This document shows, piece by piece, positions 8,278 through 17,724 of a stretch of DNA of 64,000 nucleotides. Source of the stretch: Brevibacillus fluminis. GTDB lineage: Bacteria; Bacillota; Bacilli; Brevibacillales; Brevibacillaceae. Each line of letters starts with the position of its first letter. The first letter of the stretch is position 1. A model generated the notes under the pieces. That model was not told the DNA's origin. It worked only from the letters and a program-made list of their open reading frames with translations, and ran no database searches. The stretch lies in the NCBI RefSeq assembly GCF_003710825.1, contig NZ_RHHQ01000025.1, positions 1 through 64,000 on the forward strand. The letters run 5' to 3'. The position numbers were made by a program, and so were the translations under genes.

Positions 8278-8622
8278 ATGGAAAAGAAAAGAAAACAGGA
8301 AAGCTCACAATGGACGATCCCCGGTGTCTTTTACGGCGAGGTGGAGGCAATGGATGCCGTCCAGCGCGTACCAGCCGTCGTACAGCAGCAGGAAGAGTGG
8401 ACGGGACGTGCCGCTCATCCCGTCATGGAACCGGAAAAATCAGAGGAAATGACTGCGCTTGTGGAAGAGGTCGCGCTATTGAAAGGCACGCTGAAGCAGT
8501 TGGAGGATCGTTTGAAAGTGGTGCAGCTGGAGCATAAACGCGAGCGGGAGCGTCTCTACCAAATGGTGCTGTTGTTGAAGCAGGAATGGGAGCGAGCGCG
8601 AGATGAACATCGCTATCGTTAG
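8278..8622 (+). CDS. Small coiled-coil protein heading the coat glycan cluster
   Basis: 114 residues, strong site AAGGAGGG before ATG 8278. Residues 1-50 are low in structure (WTIPGVFYGEVEAMD, then Q-rich). Residues 55-110 form one charged heptad-type helix (EEMTALVEEVALLKGTLKQL). No signal peptide or membrane segment, and no family recognised. The last 20 bases overlap the following glycosyltransferase gene, so the two are translationally coupled. As first gene after a sigma-K-like promoter it may be a coat-associated scaffold or anchor, which is only inference from position. Confidence 0.65.
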   Translation: MEKKRKQESSQWTIPGVFYGEVEAMDAVQRVPAVVQQQEEWTGRAAHPVMEPEKSEEMTALVEEVALLKGTLKQLEDRLKVVQLEHKRERERLYQMVLLLKQEWERARDEHRYR

Positions 8623-9790
8623 CCCTGGCCCTTTTACCGTACCTCCGGTGAAAGGAAGCTCGGTCGAGCATGACATCGATGAAGTGACGAAAGCGATGCC
8701 CAGTCAGCACAACATTACCATTTACACACGCAAATGCTCCGCATATCCGAAATCCGAGCGTAAAAACAACATCTTTTACCGTCGGCTGCGATACGAAGGA
8801 CAACAAGATTACATCAAGAGCGTCATCAAGCAATTAAAAAAAGAGGCGCCGCCCGACATCATCATGGTCGAGAACCGGCCACACTTTGTGCTAGCGCTGC
8901 GCAAAGTGTTTCACCGCACCCTGATCGTGCTGAATATGCATTCGCATGTGTATGCTACAACGCCGTTGATCAGTAAAGCGAAGATGAAAAAAGTTGTGAA
9001 GCAGATGGATGGCCTTATTACGAATAGCAACTTTTTACGACTGCGCTTGATAAAAGAGCACCGCATTCCCGAACATAAGGCGCATGCGGTGCATCTTGGC
9101 GTTGATATGGAACCGTATCTGAAGCAGGCGGATTCACCTGAACTAAATAAGCTGCGCAAAAAGCTCGGCATCACCGCCAATCACCGCGTTTTGTTTTTCG
9201 CGGGCAGGTTGATACCGGCAAAAGGCGTACACGTTTTGCTTGAATCGTTCCAAAAAATTGCCCGCGAGGACCCAAAAGCGATTCTTTTAATCGTGGGGGG
9301 AACCGGCTATGGCAGCAACCGCCTCAACGATTATGTGAAGAAGCTGCATGCGCTGGCGAAGCCGATCGCAAAGCAGGTGATCTTTCAAAATTTCGTACCG
9401 TCGCACGACATGCCGCTCTATTTCCAACTCGGACATGTCGTCGCGACACCGTCCACCTGGGAGGAGCCGTTCTGCCGCGTCAATCTGGAAGCGATGGCGG
9501 CGGGGAAGCCTGTCATCACGACGACAAATGGCGGCGTCAGCGAGGTGGTGAAGGAAGGGCATTCCGGGTTTCTGATTGCGCCGAGCGATTGGAAGCGAGA
9601 TTTACCGTCGATCTGGGAACAGATGTGGAAATCGACGCTCCTACGCACACAAATGTCCAAACAGGCCCTCCACCGTGCTGCGGAATTCAGTTGGCAGGCG
9701 ACCGCCTACGGATACCTGAATGTGTTCCACCAGGTCATGCAGCAGGAAAAACCGGCCATTGATAGGCAAAAGCATTTTCTTATCGGGTAA
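8603..9790 (+). CDS. GT4 glycosyltransferase, CotSA-like
   Basis: 395 residues with the GT-B two-domain layout of family GT4. The N-terminal Rossmann domain starts MNIAIVSPGPFTVPP with the glycine-poor loop VKGSSVE. The C-terminal domain carries LFFAGRLIPAKGVHVLLESF (donor diphosphate contact) and the EPFCRVNLEAMAAGKPVI motif, the E-x7-E signature of retaining GT4 enzymes. The length and N-terminal pattern resemble Bacillus CotSA, a spore-coat protein. The donor sugar cannot be read from sequence. It overlaps the coiled-coil gene and is followed by a 75-base gap. Confidence 0.85.
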   Translation: MNIAIVSPGPFTVPPVKGSSVEHDIDEVTKAMPSQHNITIYTRKCSAYPKSERKNNIFYRRLRYEGQQDYIKSVIKQLKKEAPPDIIMVENRPHFVLALRKVFHRTLIVLNMHSHVYATTPLISKAKMKKVVKQMDGLITNSNFLRLRLIKEHRIPEHKAHAVHLGVDMEPYLKQADSPELNKLRKKLGITANHRVLFFAGRLIPAKGVHVLLESFQKIAREDPKAILLIVGGTGYGSNRLNDYVKKLHALAKPIAKQVIFQNFVPSHDMPLYFQLGHVVATPSTWEEPFCRVNLEAMAAGKPVITTTNGGVSEVVKEGHSGFLIAPSDWKRDLPSIWEQMWKSTLLRTQMSKQALHRAAEFSWQATAYGYLNVFHQVMQQEKPAIDRQKHFLIG

Positions 9791-9865
9791 TAGTCAAGCG
9801 TACAGTCTCTAACAGGATGAAAGCATATCTTGTAGATATCGCAGCAGTATTAGGAGTGATAGAAC

Positions 9866-10915
9866 ATGAAAGGGTTAATTTTATGTGCTGGTCGCGGCAC
9901 TCGATTGTACCCCCTCTCCTATTCCCAACCCAAAACACTCCTCCCCGTAGCAAATCATCCTGTTTTATATTATTGCATCCAAAAGCTGGTTGAGAGCGGC
10001 ATTCACGAGATCGGTATCGTGATACATCCCTCCCAATCGCAAATCAAAGAATTTGTTGGGGACGGCAGCCGCTTTTCTGCGAAACTGCACTTTTTCGAGC
10101 AGGCGCAGCCATTGGGAATCGCCCACGCGGTAAAGCAAGCACGGGACTTTTTACAAGACAGCCCGTTTTTCCTTTTGTTGGGTGATAATTTGCTCATGGA
10201 CTCGTTAGCGCAGCTGCGCGCCACGTTTGAAGCGGCGCAGGCAGATTGCTCGATCCTTCTGCGTCAAGTGGACCGGCCGCAGGATTACGGAATTGCCGAA
10301 CTGAAAGATGGGCAGATCATATCGATTACGGAGAAGCCCAAGCAGCCGAAGAGCAATTTGGCTGTAATCGGCGCTTATTTGTTTACACCCGACATATTCA
10401 CGATCATCGATACCTTGCAGCCGTCCGCGCGTGGCGAATACGAAATCACCGACGCGATCCAAGGGCTGCTTCTACAAAATCGCAAAATCACCTATGCCAT
10501 TACGCAAGGCGATTATTCCGACGTAGGGACGATTGAACGGTGGCTGTCCGCCAATCGCTGGATGCTAGATAAGCGCTTCGGTAAGGAAATCAGCGTGGGA
10601 GACACCAGCATCGTGGAAAACTGCGAGTTGATTGGGCCGGTTGTCATCGGAGAGGGATGTGTGATCCGGAATAGCAAAATCGGACCCTATGTGTCCATTC
10701 AGGACGGAGCGGAACTGATCAATTGCTATGAGATACGCGACAGCATTTTATTGGAGAAAACATCCATGGTCGACATTGATTGGGAGGTGCAGCGGAGCGT
10801 ATTCGGACGCTCATCTCAAATGGTAGGCAAGCCACAGGAGCAAAACGGTATTTTCATCGTCAGCGACCGTTCGTACATTTTGTTTCCGCAAACCAAAAAG
10901 AGGTCGGAGCCATGA
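9866..10915 (+). CDS. Glucose-1-phosphate thymidylyltransferase-like nucleotidyltransferase
   Basis: 349 residues, so the long RmlA class with a C-terminal left-handed beta-helix. The N-terminal domain (1-235) has the signature LILCAGRGTRLYPLSYSQPK, with the G-x-G-T-R loop and catalytic lysine, and LLLGDNLL for metal binding. From about residue 245 hexapeptide-type repeats appear (ENCELIGPVVIGEGCVIRNSKIGPYVSI). It should activate a hexose-1-phosphate to an NDP-sugar, probably dTDP- or UDP-glucose, for the neighbouring transferases. ATG 9866 follows TAGGAGTG. The stop overlaps the next start as ATGA. Confidence 0.85.
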   Translation: MKGLILCAGRGTRLYPLSYSQPKTLLPVANHPVLYYCIQKLVESGIHEIGIVIHPSQSQIKEFVGDGSRFSAKLHFFEQAQPLGIAHAVKQARDFLQDSPFFLLLGDNLLMDSLAQLRATFEAAQADCSILLRQVDRPQDYGIAELKDGQIISITEKPKQPKSNLAVIGAYLFTPDIFTIIDTLQPSARGEYEITDAIQGLLLQNRKITYAITQGDYSDVGTIERWLSANRWMLDKRFGKEISVGDTSIVENCELIGPVVIGEGCVIRNSKIGPYVSIQDGAELINCYEIRDSILLEKTSMVDIDWEVQRSVFGRSSQMVGKPQEQNGIFIVSDRSYILFPQTKKRSEP

Positions 10916-11730
10916 ATACACCTTTGTTTACCGTTGTCATCCCTACCTACAATCGGGCCAATATGGTGAAAAAAGCGATCGATAGCGTGATGAACCAAAC
11001 ATACAAAGGCTGGAAGCTGCTGATCATCGACGATGTCTCGACGGACAAAACCAAAAAGGTCGTCTCACCATATTTAATGATCCCGCATGTTCACTATCAT
11101 TGTATGGAGAAAAACGGCGGTATTTCGCGCGTCATGAATACTGCGTTGATGATGGTCGACACGCCGTATTTAGTACAGTTAGATTCCGATGATTGGCTGC
11201 CCCGTACGGCGTTGTCTGCCATCGCCCGCCGAATATACAGGGACAGCGGGAATACAGCCATGTTTTACGGCAATCTGCGGGTTTGGCGGATCGGCAAGCA
11301 GAAAAAAAGCAGTAAGCCAGGAGCGAAGACGTATTTCCATGTGCGACACAAAAGCTTCCCCAACAAGTATAGCTTTTTGAAATACAATCGTTGGATGGTG
11401 GCGCCGCGATGCTATCGGGTGGATGCTCTGCGGGAGGTTGGAGGGTGGGATACTTCTGACAAGTACCATGGGCGGATTATGGAGGATCGACGGATCATTT
11501 TGCGCTTGATCGAACGTTATCCGATCAAATGGATCGACCGTACCCTCTATAATCGGACGAAGCATATCGGGCAGCTGACGGACAGGAAGACCATCCGCAA
11601 ACGAAATTATTTGCGACGTAAAACGTTCAACTTTTATCTCGAAAAGTGGGGCAATAAATACAAAGCAAAATTCGGCTATAACAATGGCTATTTGGTCATC
11701 CGCAAACTGAAGAGGAGGAGGAAGCGGTGA
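10912..11730 (+). CDS. GT2 family glycosyltransferase
   Basis: 272 residues from ATG 10912, chosen because it begins the GT-A fold (TPLFTVVIPTYNRANMV) and overlaps the previous stop as ATGA; AGGTCGGAG precedes it. Motifs: IIDDVSTD (nucleotide binding), LDSDDW (metal-binding D-x-D), and an acceptor-side stretch with GGWDTS and MEDRRIILRLIERY. The basic tail (RKLKRRRKR) may contact membrane lipids or the glycan. No membrane segments, so a cytoplasmic enzyme transferring a sugar to a lipid- or protein-linked acceptor. It ends one base into the epimerase start. Confidence 0.85.
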   Translation: MNTPLFTVVIPTYNRANMVKKAIDSVMNQTYKGWKLLIIDDVSTDKTKKVVSPYLMIPHVHYHCMEKNGGISRVMNTALMMVDTPYLVQLDSDDWLPRTALSAIARRIYRDSGNTAMFYGNLRVWRIGKQKKSSKPGAKTYFHVRHKSFPNKYSFLKYNRWMVAPRCYRVDALREVGGWDTSDKYHGRIMEDRRIILRLIERYPIKWIDRTLYNRTKHIGQLTDRKTIRKRNYLRRKTFNFYLEKWGNKYKAKFGYNNGYLVIRKLKRRRKR

Positions 11731-12683
11731 TGAAAACTGCGCTTGTTACGGGATGCGCCGGGTTCATTGGGTCCCACCTAGTAGGGCGGCTGCTCACGCT
11801 GGGCTATCGGGTCATCGGCATTGACTGCTTTTATACGAACTATGATGCTGCTTTAAAGGAGCGGAACCTCAAGTCGCTACTGGCGCATCCAGCATTCACC
11901 TTCCTCCCTGTTTCTCTTCAGCAGGTGGATTGGCCGGCCATTCTCGTAGGTGTCGAGGAACTGTACCATCAAGCGGCGCTTCCCGGTGTTCGCAACAGCT
12001 GGGGCAACTCGTTTGCCTCCTATGCGGAACAAAACATCACGGCGACACAACAGCTTCTTGAAGCGTGCCTTGCACATGGTCAAGTAAAAAAAGTCGTTGT
12101 CGCTTCCTCTTCTTCTGTATACGGAACCATGCAGCAAGGATTGACGAACGAATCGGCGGATATCAACCCGACCTCTCCCTATGGCGTGACGAAAGCGGCG
12201 ATGGAACAAATTTGCAAAGTGTATGTCAAAGCGCATCAACTGCCCATCGTGATGCTGCGCTACTTCACGGTCTACGGACCCCGGCAGCGCCCGGATATGG
12301 CCTTTCATCGGTTCATCCACAAGCTGGCAGCGGGCGAGCCCATCCAGCTCTACGGCGATGGACAACAAACGCGGGATTTTACGTATGTCAGTGACATCGT
12401 AGAGGCCAATATTTTGGCGGCGACACACGGCGGAGCGGGGGATATTTTCAATATTGGCGGCGATCAGGAAATTAGCTTGCTGGAAGTGGTTCGCATCATC
12501 GGGCAACTGCTTCGCGTGAAGCCGCAGCTGCAATTTTTGCCCGAGCAGCTCGGCGATTCGAGGCGTACTTGTGCAGATATTACGTTTGCCCGCCAGAAGC
12601 TAGGCTATCAGCCTGCCGTGCCGCTCAAGACGGGGTTGACCGAGCAGATTCGCCATGCCTTTTCACAAAGCACATTTTCGTAG
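11730..12683 (+). CDS. NAD-dependent sugar epimerase/dehydratase (extended SDR)
   Basis: About 317 residues. NAD-binding TGCAGFIGSH at residues 8-17, the serine-rich VVASSSSVYG block, the catalytic Y-x3-K in SPYGVTKAAM, and the substrate region RYFTVYGPRQRPDMAFHRF typical of UDP-glucuronate/UDP-glucose 4-epimerases. With UDP-glucose dehydrogenase two genes later, UDP-glucuronate 4-epimerase (giving UDP-galacturonate) is the best guess, but UDP-glucose 4-epimerase or a decarboxylating activity is possible. ATG 11730 shares its A with the stop of the GT2 gene (TGATG) behind GAGGAGGAGG; GTG 11727 is an alternative. Confidence 0.85.
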   Translation: MKTALVTGCAGFIGSHLVGRLLTLGYRVIGIDCFYTNYDAALKERNLKSLLAHPAFTFLPVSLQQVDWPAILVGVEELYHQAALPGVRNSWGNSFASYAEQNITATQQLLEACLAHGQVKKVVVASSSSVYGTMQQGLTNESADINPTSPYGVTKAAMEQICKVYVKAHQLPIVMLRYFTVYGPRQRPDMAFHRFIHKLAAGEPIQLYGDGQQTRDFTYVSDIVEANILAATHGGAGDIFNIGGDQEISLLEVVRIIGQLLRVKPQLQFLPEQLGDSRRTCADITFARQKLGYQPAVPLKTGLTEQIRHAFSQSTFS

Positions 12684-12698
12684 AAGGGATTGAGCTCT

Positions 12699-13796
12699 AT
12701 GGATCGTGTCTTGGTTTATCGCCGGAAGTATCTGCAGCGGAGCGAGACGTTCATCTACGAGCAGCTCATCGGTCACAAGCGCGTCCAGCCGGTCGTGCTG
12801 ACGCGCTCCCGTCCGGTGAATGTCAGGCAATTCCCGTACTCGCCGATCCATGTGAAGAAGCGTCTTGGCGGCATGAAGCACTGGCTCAAGAAAAAGCACA
12901 TCAAGCTGATCCACGCACGCTTCGGTACCGCGGGGGTCGAAATGATCGGAATCGCCCGAAAGTCCAAGGTGCCGCTGCTCACGTCATTCCACGGCTTCGA
13001 CGCGACAAAACAGGTGAAGGCGAGCAAAGCATATCGTAGCAAACTGGGTTTCCTTTTCAAAAAGGGCAGCGCATTTACGGCTGTGAGCGACCATATGAAA
13101 CGACGTCTGATCAAGCTGGGCTGCCCAGCGAAAAAAATCACCCTGGTCCGTTCCGGGATCGATTTGCAAAAATTCCCGTTCGCACCGCCACATTTGATTT
13201 ATAACGACCAAATCCGTATCCTGTCAGTAGGACGCCTGACGGAGAAAAAAGGTATGGATACGTTGATTCGCGCGTTTGCCTATGTGCGGAAGAAATACCC
13301 GAATGCACGGCTCTTGATCGTCGGCGAGGGAGAGGAAAAAGCCAAGCTGAAGCGGATTATCCGGAAAGAGAAATTGAAAGGATTTGTGAAGCTAGCGGGA
13401 GCACTTCCACACGCGCAAGTCCAACAAGAGCTGAGACACTGCCACTTGTTCGTCATCGGCTGTAAGACGGCAAAAAATGGCGACCAGGAGGGCATTCCGA
13501 ATGTGCTGATGGAGGCGATGGCCACGGGTCGGCCTGTCATTTCCACCCGTCACGCCGGAATTCCAGAGCTGATAAAGCATTCGCGAACCGGCTTTCTCGT
13601 GCCGGAGAAGTCACCCGCCAAGCTGGGTCGAATGATTACGCGTGTACTGGCGGAAAGGGAAACATGGCCAGCGATCGTCGCACAGGCGAGACTTAAAGTG
13701 GCGGAACAGCACGATATTACGAAACAACGACGCAAGCTGGAAGATTTGTACGTCAGTTTGATAGAGAAACATCGAGCTGGAGGGGGGAAACGATGA
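12699..13796 (+). CDS. GT4 family glycosyltransferase
   Basis: 365 residues from ATG 12699, about 10 bases after GAAGGG; the TTG at 12690 is too close to that site. GT-B fold: an unusually short N-terminal part (VLVYRRKYLQRSETFIYEQL, a signature of colanic-acid/exopolysaccharide GT4 enzymes), LTSFHGFDA near residue 90, ILSVGRLTEKKGMDTLIRAF near 175 and EGIPNVLMEAMATGRPVISTRHAGIPE near 270, with the E-x7-E pair. It probably adds one sugar of the same glycan. Stop and next start overlap as ATGA. Confidence 0.87.
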   Translation: MDRVLVYRRKYLQRSETFIYEQLIGHKRVQPVVLTRSRPVNVRQFPYSPIHVKKRLGGMKHWLKKKHIKLIHARFGTAGVEMIGIARKSKVPLLTSFHGFDATKQVKASKAYRSKLGFLFKKGSAFTAVSDHMKRRLIKLGCPAKKITLVRSGIDLQKFPFAPPHLIYNDQIRILSVGRLTEKKGMDTLIRAFAYVRKKYPNARLLIVGEGEEKAKLKRIIRKEKLKGFVKLAGALPHAQVQQELRHCHLFVIGCKTAKNGDQEGIPNVLMEAMATGRPVISTRHAGIPELIKHSRTGFLVPEKSPAKLGRMITRVLAERETWPAIVAQARLKVAEQHDITKQRRKLEDLYVSLIEKHRAGGGKR

Positions 13797-15094
13797 AAAT
13801 TTCCGTTATCGGAACCGGCTATGTCGGCTTGACCACAGCCGTATCATTTGCATTAATGGGCCACGATGTGATCGGCATCGATATCGACCAGACCAAAGTG
13901 GCGCGCCTGCAAAAGGGTGAGGCCGGAATCTACGAACCAAATCTGGAGAAAGAATTGCAAAACATGCTGGCATTGGGCAAGGTTTCGTTCTCTTCTTCTT
14001 TGGAAGCGGGGATCCTTTCGTCCAGGGCTATTTTTGTATGCGTAGGAACACCGCCGCTACCGGATGGCTCTGCGGATTTGAGCGCCTTGAACCAGGTGCT
14101 GTCGTCCATCAAGGAGCGGGTGAAGGCTACCGCAGGTGCGTCCAATGTCACCCGCGTAGTCGTCATCAAAAGCACCGTGCCCGTCGGTACAAACGACCAC
14201 ATCGCGCGCCAGTTCGCTGACGTACCCGAGCTGCTCGTGGCATCGAATCCCGAATTTTTGCGGGAAGGGTCGGCACTTCATGATTCCCTACACCCGTCAA
14301 GGATTGTGCTCGGAACGGAAGAGCCGCAGGCGCTCGCGATTTTGGAAGAGCTGTATGCTTCGCTTGTTTGCGAGCGGGTGAGGACTACACGAGCCAATGC
14401 CGAGATGATCAAATACGGGTCGAATGCGTTTTTAGCTACCAAAATTTCGTTTATGAACGAACTGGCGCGCTTGAGTGCAGAGCTTGGAGCAGATATCACT
14501 GAGGTTGCGCGCGGCATGGGCTTGGACTCACGAATCGGGCCTTACTTTTTAGGAGCAGGATTAGGTTATGGCGGTTCGTGTTTTCCGAAAGATACGTCTG
14601 CATTGTCCGAGCTAGGTGCGCAGCATGGTGTCGATATGCCGTTGCTGAAGCAAGTGCAGCAGGTCAATGAGCTGCAGCCTGTCTGGTTTGTCGAGCAGTT
14701 GAAAAAGCTGCTGCCTACGCTCGCTGGGCTCAAAATCGCGTTACTGGGGCTTTCGTTCAAACCGCAAACCGACGATATGCGCGAAGCCGCTTCCTTGCGC
14801 CTGATTCCGCTTCTACTGCGGGAAGGGGCGGTTTTGAGTGCTTATGACCCGCTTTGCAACGAGAAGGTCCGAAAACTATATCCGGACTTGGATTTTGCCG
14901 ACAATCCGTACCAAGCTCTTGCCGGCGCAGATGCTGGCGTGCTCGTGACGGAATGGGAGCAGTGCGTAAAGCTTGATTTTACCCGTGTGAAAAGCACCTT
15001 GCGGCAGCCGTTCCTGTTCGACGGGCGGAATGCCTGGGACAAACGGGCTGCCATAGACGCAGGGTTGACCTACATGGGTGTGGGGCGCTCATGA
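13793..15094 (+). CDS. UDP-glucose 6-dehydrogenase
   Basis: 433 residues; oxidises UDP-glucose to UDP-glucuronate with two NAD+. The NAD-binding loop is ISVIGTGYVGLTTA at the N-terminus, the middle domain has NPEFLREGSALHDSLHPSRIVLG, and the catalytic cysteine is in GYGGSCFPKDTSAL (about residue 260). A C-terminal UDP-binding domain has LGLSFKPQTDDMREA and a late VTEW. As last gene of the cluster it supplies uronic acid donors, pointing to an acidic glycan. Start ATG 13793 overlaps the previous stop. A strong terminator follows. Confidence 0.93.
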   Translation: MKISVIGTGYVGLTTAVSFALMGHDVIGIDIDQTKVARLQKGEAGIYEPNLEKELQNMLALGKVSFSSSLEAGILSSRAIFVCVGTPPLPDGSADLSALNQVLSSIKERVKATAGASNVTRVVVIKSTVPVGTNDHIARQFADVPELLVASNPEFLREGSALHDSLHPSRIVLGTEEPQALAILEELYASLVCERVRTTRANAEMIKYGSNAFLATKISFMNELARLSAELGADITEVARGMGLDSRIGPYFLGAGLGYGGSCFPKDTSALSELGAQHGVDMPLLKQVQQVNELQPVWFVEQLKKLLPTLAGLKIALLGLSFKPQTDDMREAASLRLIPLLLREGAVLSAYDPLCNEKVRKLYPDLDFADNPYQALAGADAGVLVTEWEQCVKLDFTRVKSTLRQPFLFDGRNAWDKRAAIDAGLTYMGVGRS

Positions 15095-15117
15095 CCGATG
15101 TGCACCTCATGGCGAGG

Positions 15118-15153
15118 AGCCGTCTCTTTCTTTTGTGAAAGGGACGGCTTTTT
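15118..15153 (+). terminator. Terminator of the glycan cluster
   Basis: AGCCGTC (15118-15124) pairs with GACGGCT (15143-15149), with an inner CTTTC/GAAAG extension and five T after it. Confidence 0.85.
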
Positions 15154-15250
15154 CGATTCCATTACGTTTTGTAGGGAACACTTCTATTTGAAGTGAAGCT
15201 ATGTTTTAGGGTACCATGGAAGATATGGGAAATTGAAAGGAGTGATCGTT

Positions 15251-17062
15251 GTGAACAAGTCGAAAACATTGCCGAAGCGCCATGAAATTCCTGCAGAGCA
15301 GAAATGGAAGCTGGAGGACATTTACGCGTCGAACGACCTTTGGGAGCAAGATGCGGTCAAAGTGAAGGAAATGGCGGCGAAAATCAGCTCCTATCAAGGA
15401 ACGCTCGGTGAAAACGGGGCCCGTTTGCTCGAAGCGCTCACGCTTCAAGATGAGCTAACCCGTACGATGGATCAGCTGTACGTCTATGCGCGGATGCGCC
15501 GTGACGAGGATAATGCGAATGCCACGTACCAAGCGCTCACAGACCGTGCGACTACCCTGTCTGTGCAAGTTTACAGTTCGCTTTCTTACATAGAGCCGGA
15601 AATTTTGGCAATCCCGGACGATCGCCTGCGCGCATTCCTGCAGGAAGAGACGGGGTTAGCGCATTACCGGCAGCATATTGATGAGATCGTGCGGTTTAAG
15701 CCGCATACCTTGTCGGCAGCGGAGGAAGCGCTGCTGGCGGAGATGGGCGAGCTTTCCGGAGCGCCTTCCAAAATTTTCGGAATGCTGAACAATGCTGATT
15801 TGCGCTTCCCGATGATCAAGGATGAGCAGGGCGAAGAGGTCGAGCTGACGAAAGGGCGTTATACGCAATTTATGGAAAGCAAAGACCGCGAAGTGCGCAA
15901 AGAAGCGTTTGATGCGCTGTACGCGACCTATGGCAAGCACCGCAATACGATTGCTGCCACACTCACCTCTGCCGTCAAGCGGGACGTCATTTACGCAAAA
16001 GTGCGCAAGTATGAGTCCGCGCTGAAAGCATCGCTTTTCTCGGACAACATCGATCAGTCCGTTTACGATAATCTGATCGCGACCGTCCATGAGAATTTGC
16101 CGTTGATGCATCGCTATGTAGAGCTGCGCAAGCGTATGCTCGGCCTCGAGGAGCTACATATGTATGATCTGTATGTGCCGATCGTCCCAGAAGTTAAGAT
16201 GGACATTCCGTACGACCAAGCTGTCGAGACCATCCAAGTCGCTTTGAAGCCACTTGGTGAGGATTACGGCAAAGTCTTGCGCGAAGGCTTCACATCCGGC
16301 TGGATTGATGTGCATGAGAATGAGGGCAAGACGAGCGGCGCGTATTCATGGGGCTCCTATACGACGCATCCGTACGTCCTGATGAATTATCAGGATAACG
16401 TCAATAACATGTTCACGCTGGCCCATGAAATGGGGCATGCCCTTCACAGCTACTATTCCAACAGCAATCAGCCGTACACGTATGCAGGCTACCGGATTTT
16501 TGTTGCTGAGGTGGCATCGACGCTGAACGAAGCGCTTCTGATGCAGCATCTGCTGGCGACGACAACCGATAAGGCAGAGCGCATGTATTTGCTCAATTAT
16601 TACATGGAGCAATTCCGCGGTACGCTGTTCCGGCAAACCATGTTTGCGGAATTCGAGAAGATGATCCATGCCAAAACAGAGGCGGAGGAAGCGTTGACCG
16701 CCGATAGCCTTTCTGCCATGTACCGTGAGCTTAACGAGCAATATCACGGTCAGCAAATGGTGGTCGACAGCCAGATCGACTTGGAGTGGGCGCGCATTCC
16801 TCACTTCTACAACAATTTTTATGTGTATAAATATGCGACAGGCTTCTCGGCGGCGATTTCACTCGCCAAGCAAATTTTGAGCGAAGGAGCGCCTGCGGTT
16901 GATCGCTACCTCACCTTCCTCAAGAGCGGAGGCTCCGATTATCCTCTTGAGCTGCTGAAAAAAGCGGGCGTGGATATGACATCACCAGAACCGATCAAAG
17001 AAGCGCTGACGGTGTTCAAAGAGCTGCTGGATGAGATGGAAGCGTTGAGCAAGGACATGTAA
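15251..17062 (+). CDS. pepF: Oligoendopeptidase F (M3B)
   Basis: About 603 residues. Cytosolic zinc endopeptidase cutting peptides of roughly 7-17 residues. The zinc helix is H392-E-x-x-H396 in TLAHEMGHALHS, with the third ligand about 25 residues on in VAEVASTLNEALL. The N-terminal region (PKRHEIPAEQKWKLEDIYAS) is the typical PepF start. GTG 15251 is preferred since AAAGGAG ends 8 bases before it; the TTG 18 bases upstream lies before the ribosome binding site. In Bacillus, PepF overproduction affects sporulation initiation. Monocistronic. Confidence 0.93.
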   Translation: MNKSKTLPKRHEIPAEQKWKLEDIYASNDLWEQDAVKVKEMAAKISSYQGTLGENGARLLEALTLQDELTRTMDQLYVYARMRRDEDNANATYQALTDRATTLSVQVYSSLSYIEPEILAIPDDRLRAFLQEETGLAHYRQHIDEIVRFKPHTLSAAEEALLAEMGELSGAPSKIFGMLNNADLRFPMIKDEQGEEVELTKGRYTQFMESKDREVRKEAFDALYATYGKHRNTIAATLTSAVKRDVIYAKVRKYESALKASLFSDNIDQSVYDNLIATVHENLPLMHRYVELRKRMLGLEELHMYDLYVPIVPEVKMDIPYDQAVETIQVALKPLGEDYGKVLREGFTSGWIDVHENEGKTSGAYSWGSYTTHPYVLMNYQDNVNNMFTLAHEMGHALHSYYSNSNQPYTYAGYRIFVAEVASTLNEALLMQHLLATTTDKAERMYLLNYYMEQFRGTLFRQTMFAEFEKMIHAKTEAEEALTADSLSAMYRELNEQYHGQQMVVDSQIDLEWARIPHFYNNFYVYKYATGFSAAISLAKQILSEGAPAVDRYLTFLKSGGSDYPLELLKKAGVDMTSPEPIKEALTVFKELLDEMEALSKDM

Positions 17063-17076
17063 GAGAAAAAGGGCTG

Positions 17077-17110
17077 GGTGCTCCTGTATCAAAGGGGCGC
17101 CTTTGTTTTT
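17077..17110 (+). terminator. pepF terminator
   Basis: GGTGCTCC (17077-17084) pairs with GGGGCGCC (17094-17101) using two G-T pairs, followed by TTTGTTTTT. Confidence 0.7.
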
Positions 17111-17174
17111 GTCACAGGAATGACCCGCGCGGATGGGAATACCACTCGCAGCGGGAACAGAAAGGATGATTCAG

Positions 17175-17645
17175 ATGATACTAGTCAGCTCCTGTTTAGC
17201 TGGGGTGGAATGCCGGTACAACGGCTCACACAGCCTGCAAGAAAAAATAGAGGCGCTCGTCGCTGCCAAACAAGCGGTGATGGCCTGTCCCGAATTGCTC
17301 GGAGGCTTTTCTACACCGCGGGAGCCAGCCGAGATCCAGGGAGGAAACGGAGAAGACGTCTTGGATGGTAAAGCGCGTATCCTTGAGCGATCAGGCAGAG
17401 ATGTAACCGAGCTGTACCTCGAAGGAGCATACAAAACATTGGAAATGGCGCGGCAAATCGGTGCCAGCAGTGTGGTGCTAAAAGAAAACAGCCCATCGTG
17501 CGGCAGCAGCTTCATTTATGACGGGCAATTTGCCAATCGGAGAAAAAGCGGTGAGGGCGTAACCGCTGCTCTTCTGCGTCGCGAAGGCTTTCGTGTGCTA
17601 AACGAGCAAGAGCTTGCGTTGCTGTCAAAGACGATCATGCCATAA
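17175..17645 (+). CDS. DUF523 family protein
   Basis: 156 residues from ATG 17175, 8 bases after AGAAAGGA; this matches the usual family start MILVSACL. Conserved blocks are SSCLAGVECRYNGSH, CPELLGGFSTPREPAEI and KENSPSCGSSFIYDG. The conserved cysteines (C in SCLAG, CPE, SCGS) suggest metal or Fe-S binding. The function of stand-alone DUF523 proteins is not established. No operon partner. Confidence 0.85.
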   Translation: MILVSSCLAGVECRYNGSHSLQEKIEALVAAKQAVMACPELLGGFSTPREPAEIQGGNGEDVLDGKARILERSGRDVTELYLEGAYKTLEMARQIGASSVVLKENSPSCGSSFIYDGQFANRRKSGEGVTAALLRREGFRVLNEQELALLSKTIMP

Positions 17646-17724
17646 GCTCTTCCAAAAATGAGTAACAGCTAGCCAGGCAGCAAATACTAAGAGGACTATT
17701 TGCGGCAAATAAGGAGCGGTTGGG

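Noticed and set aside
17106..17140. Third TGTCACA as a possible ECF41 promoter
   Set aside because: Sixteen bases later the sequence is not CGTC or CGTT, and it lies in the tail of the pepF terminator.
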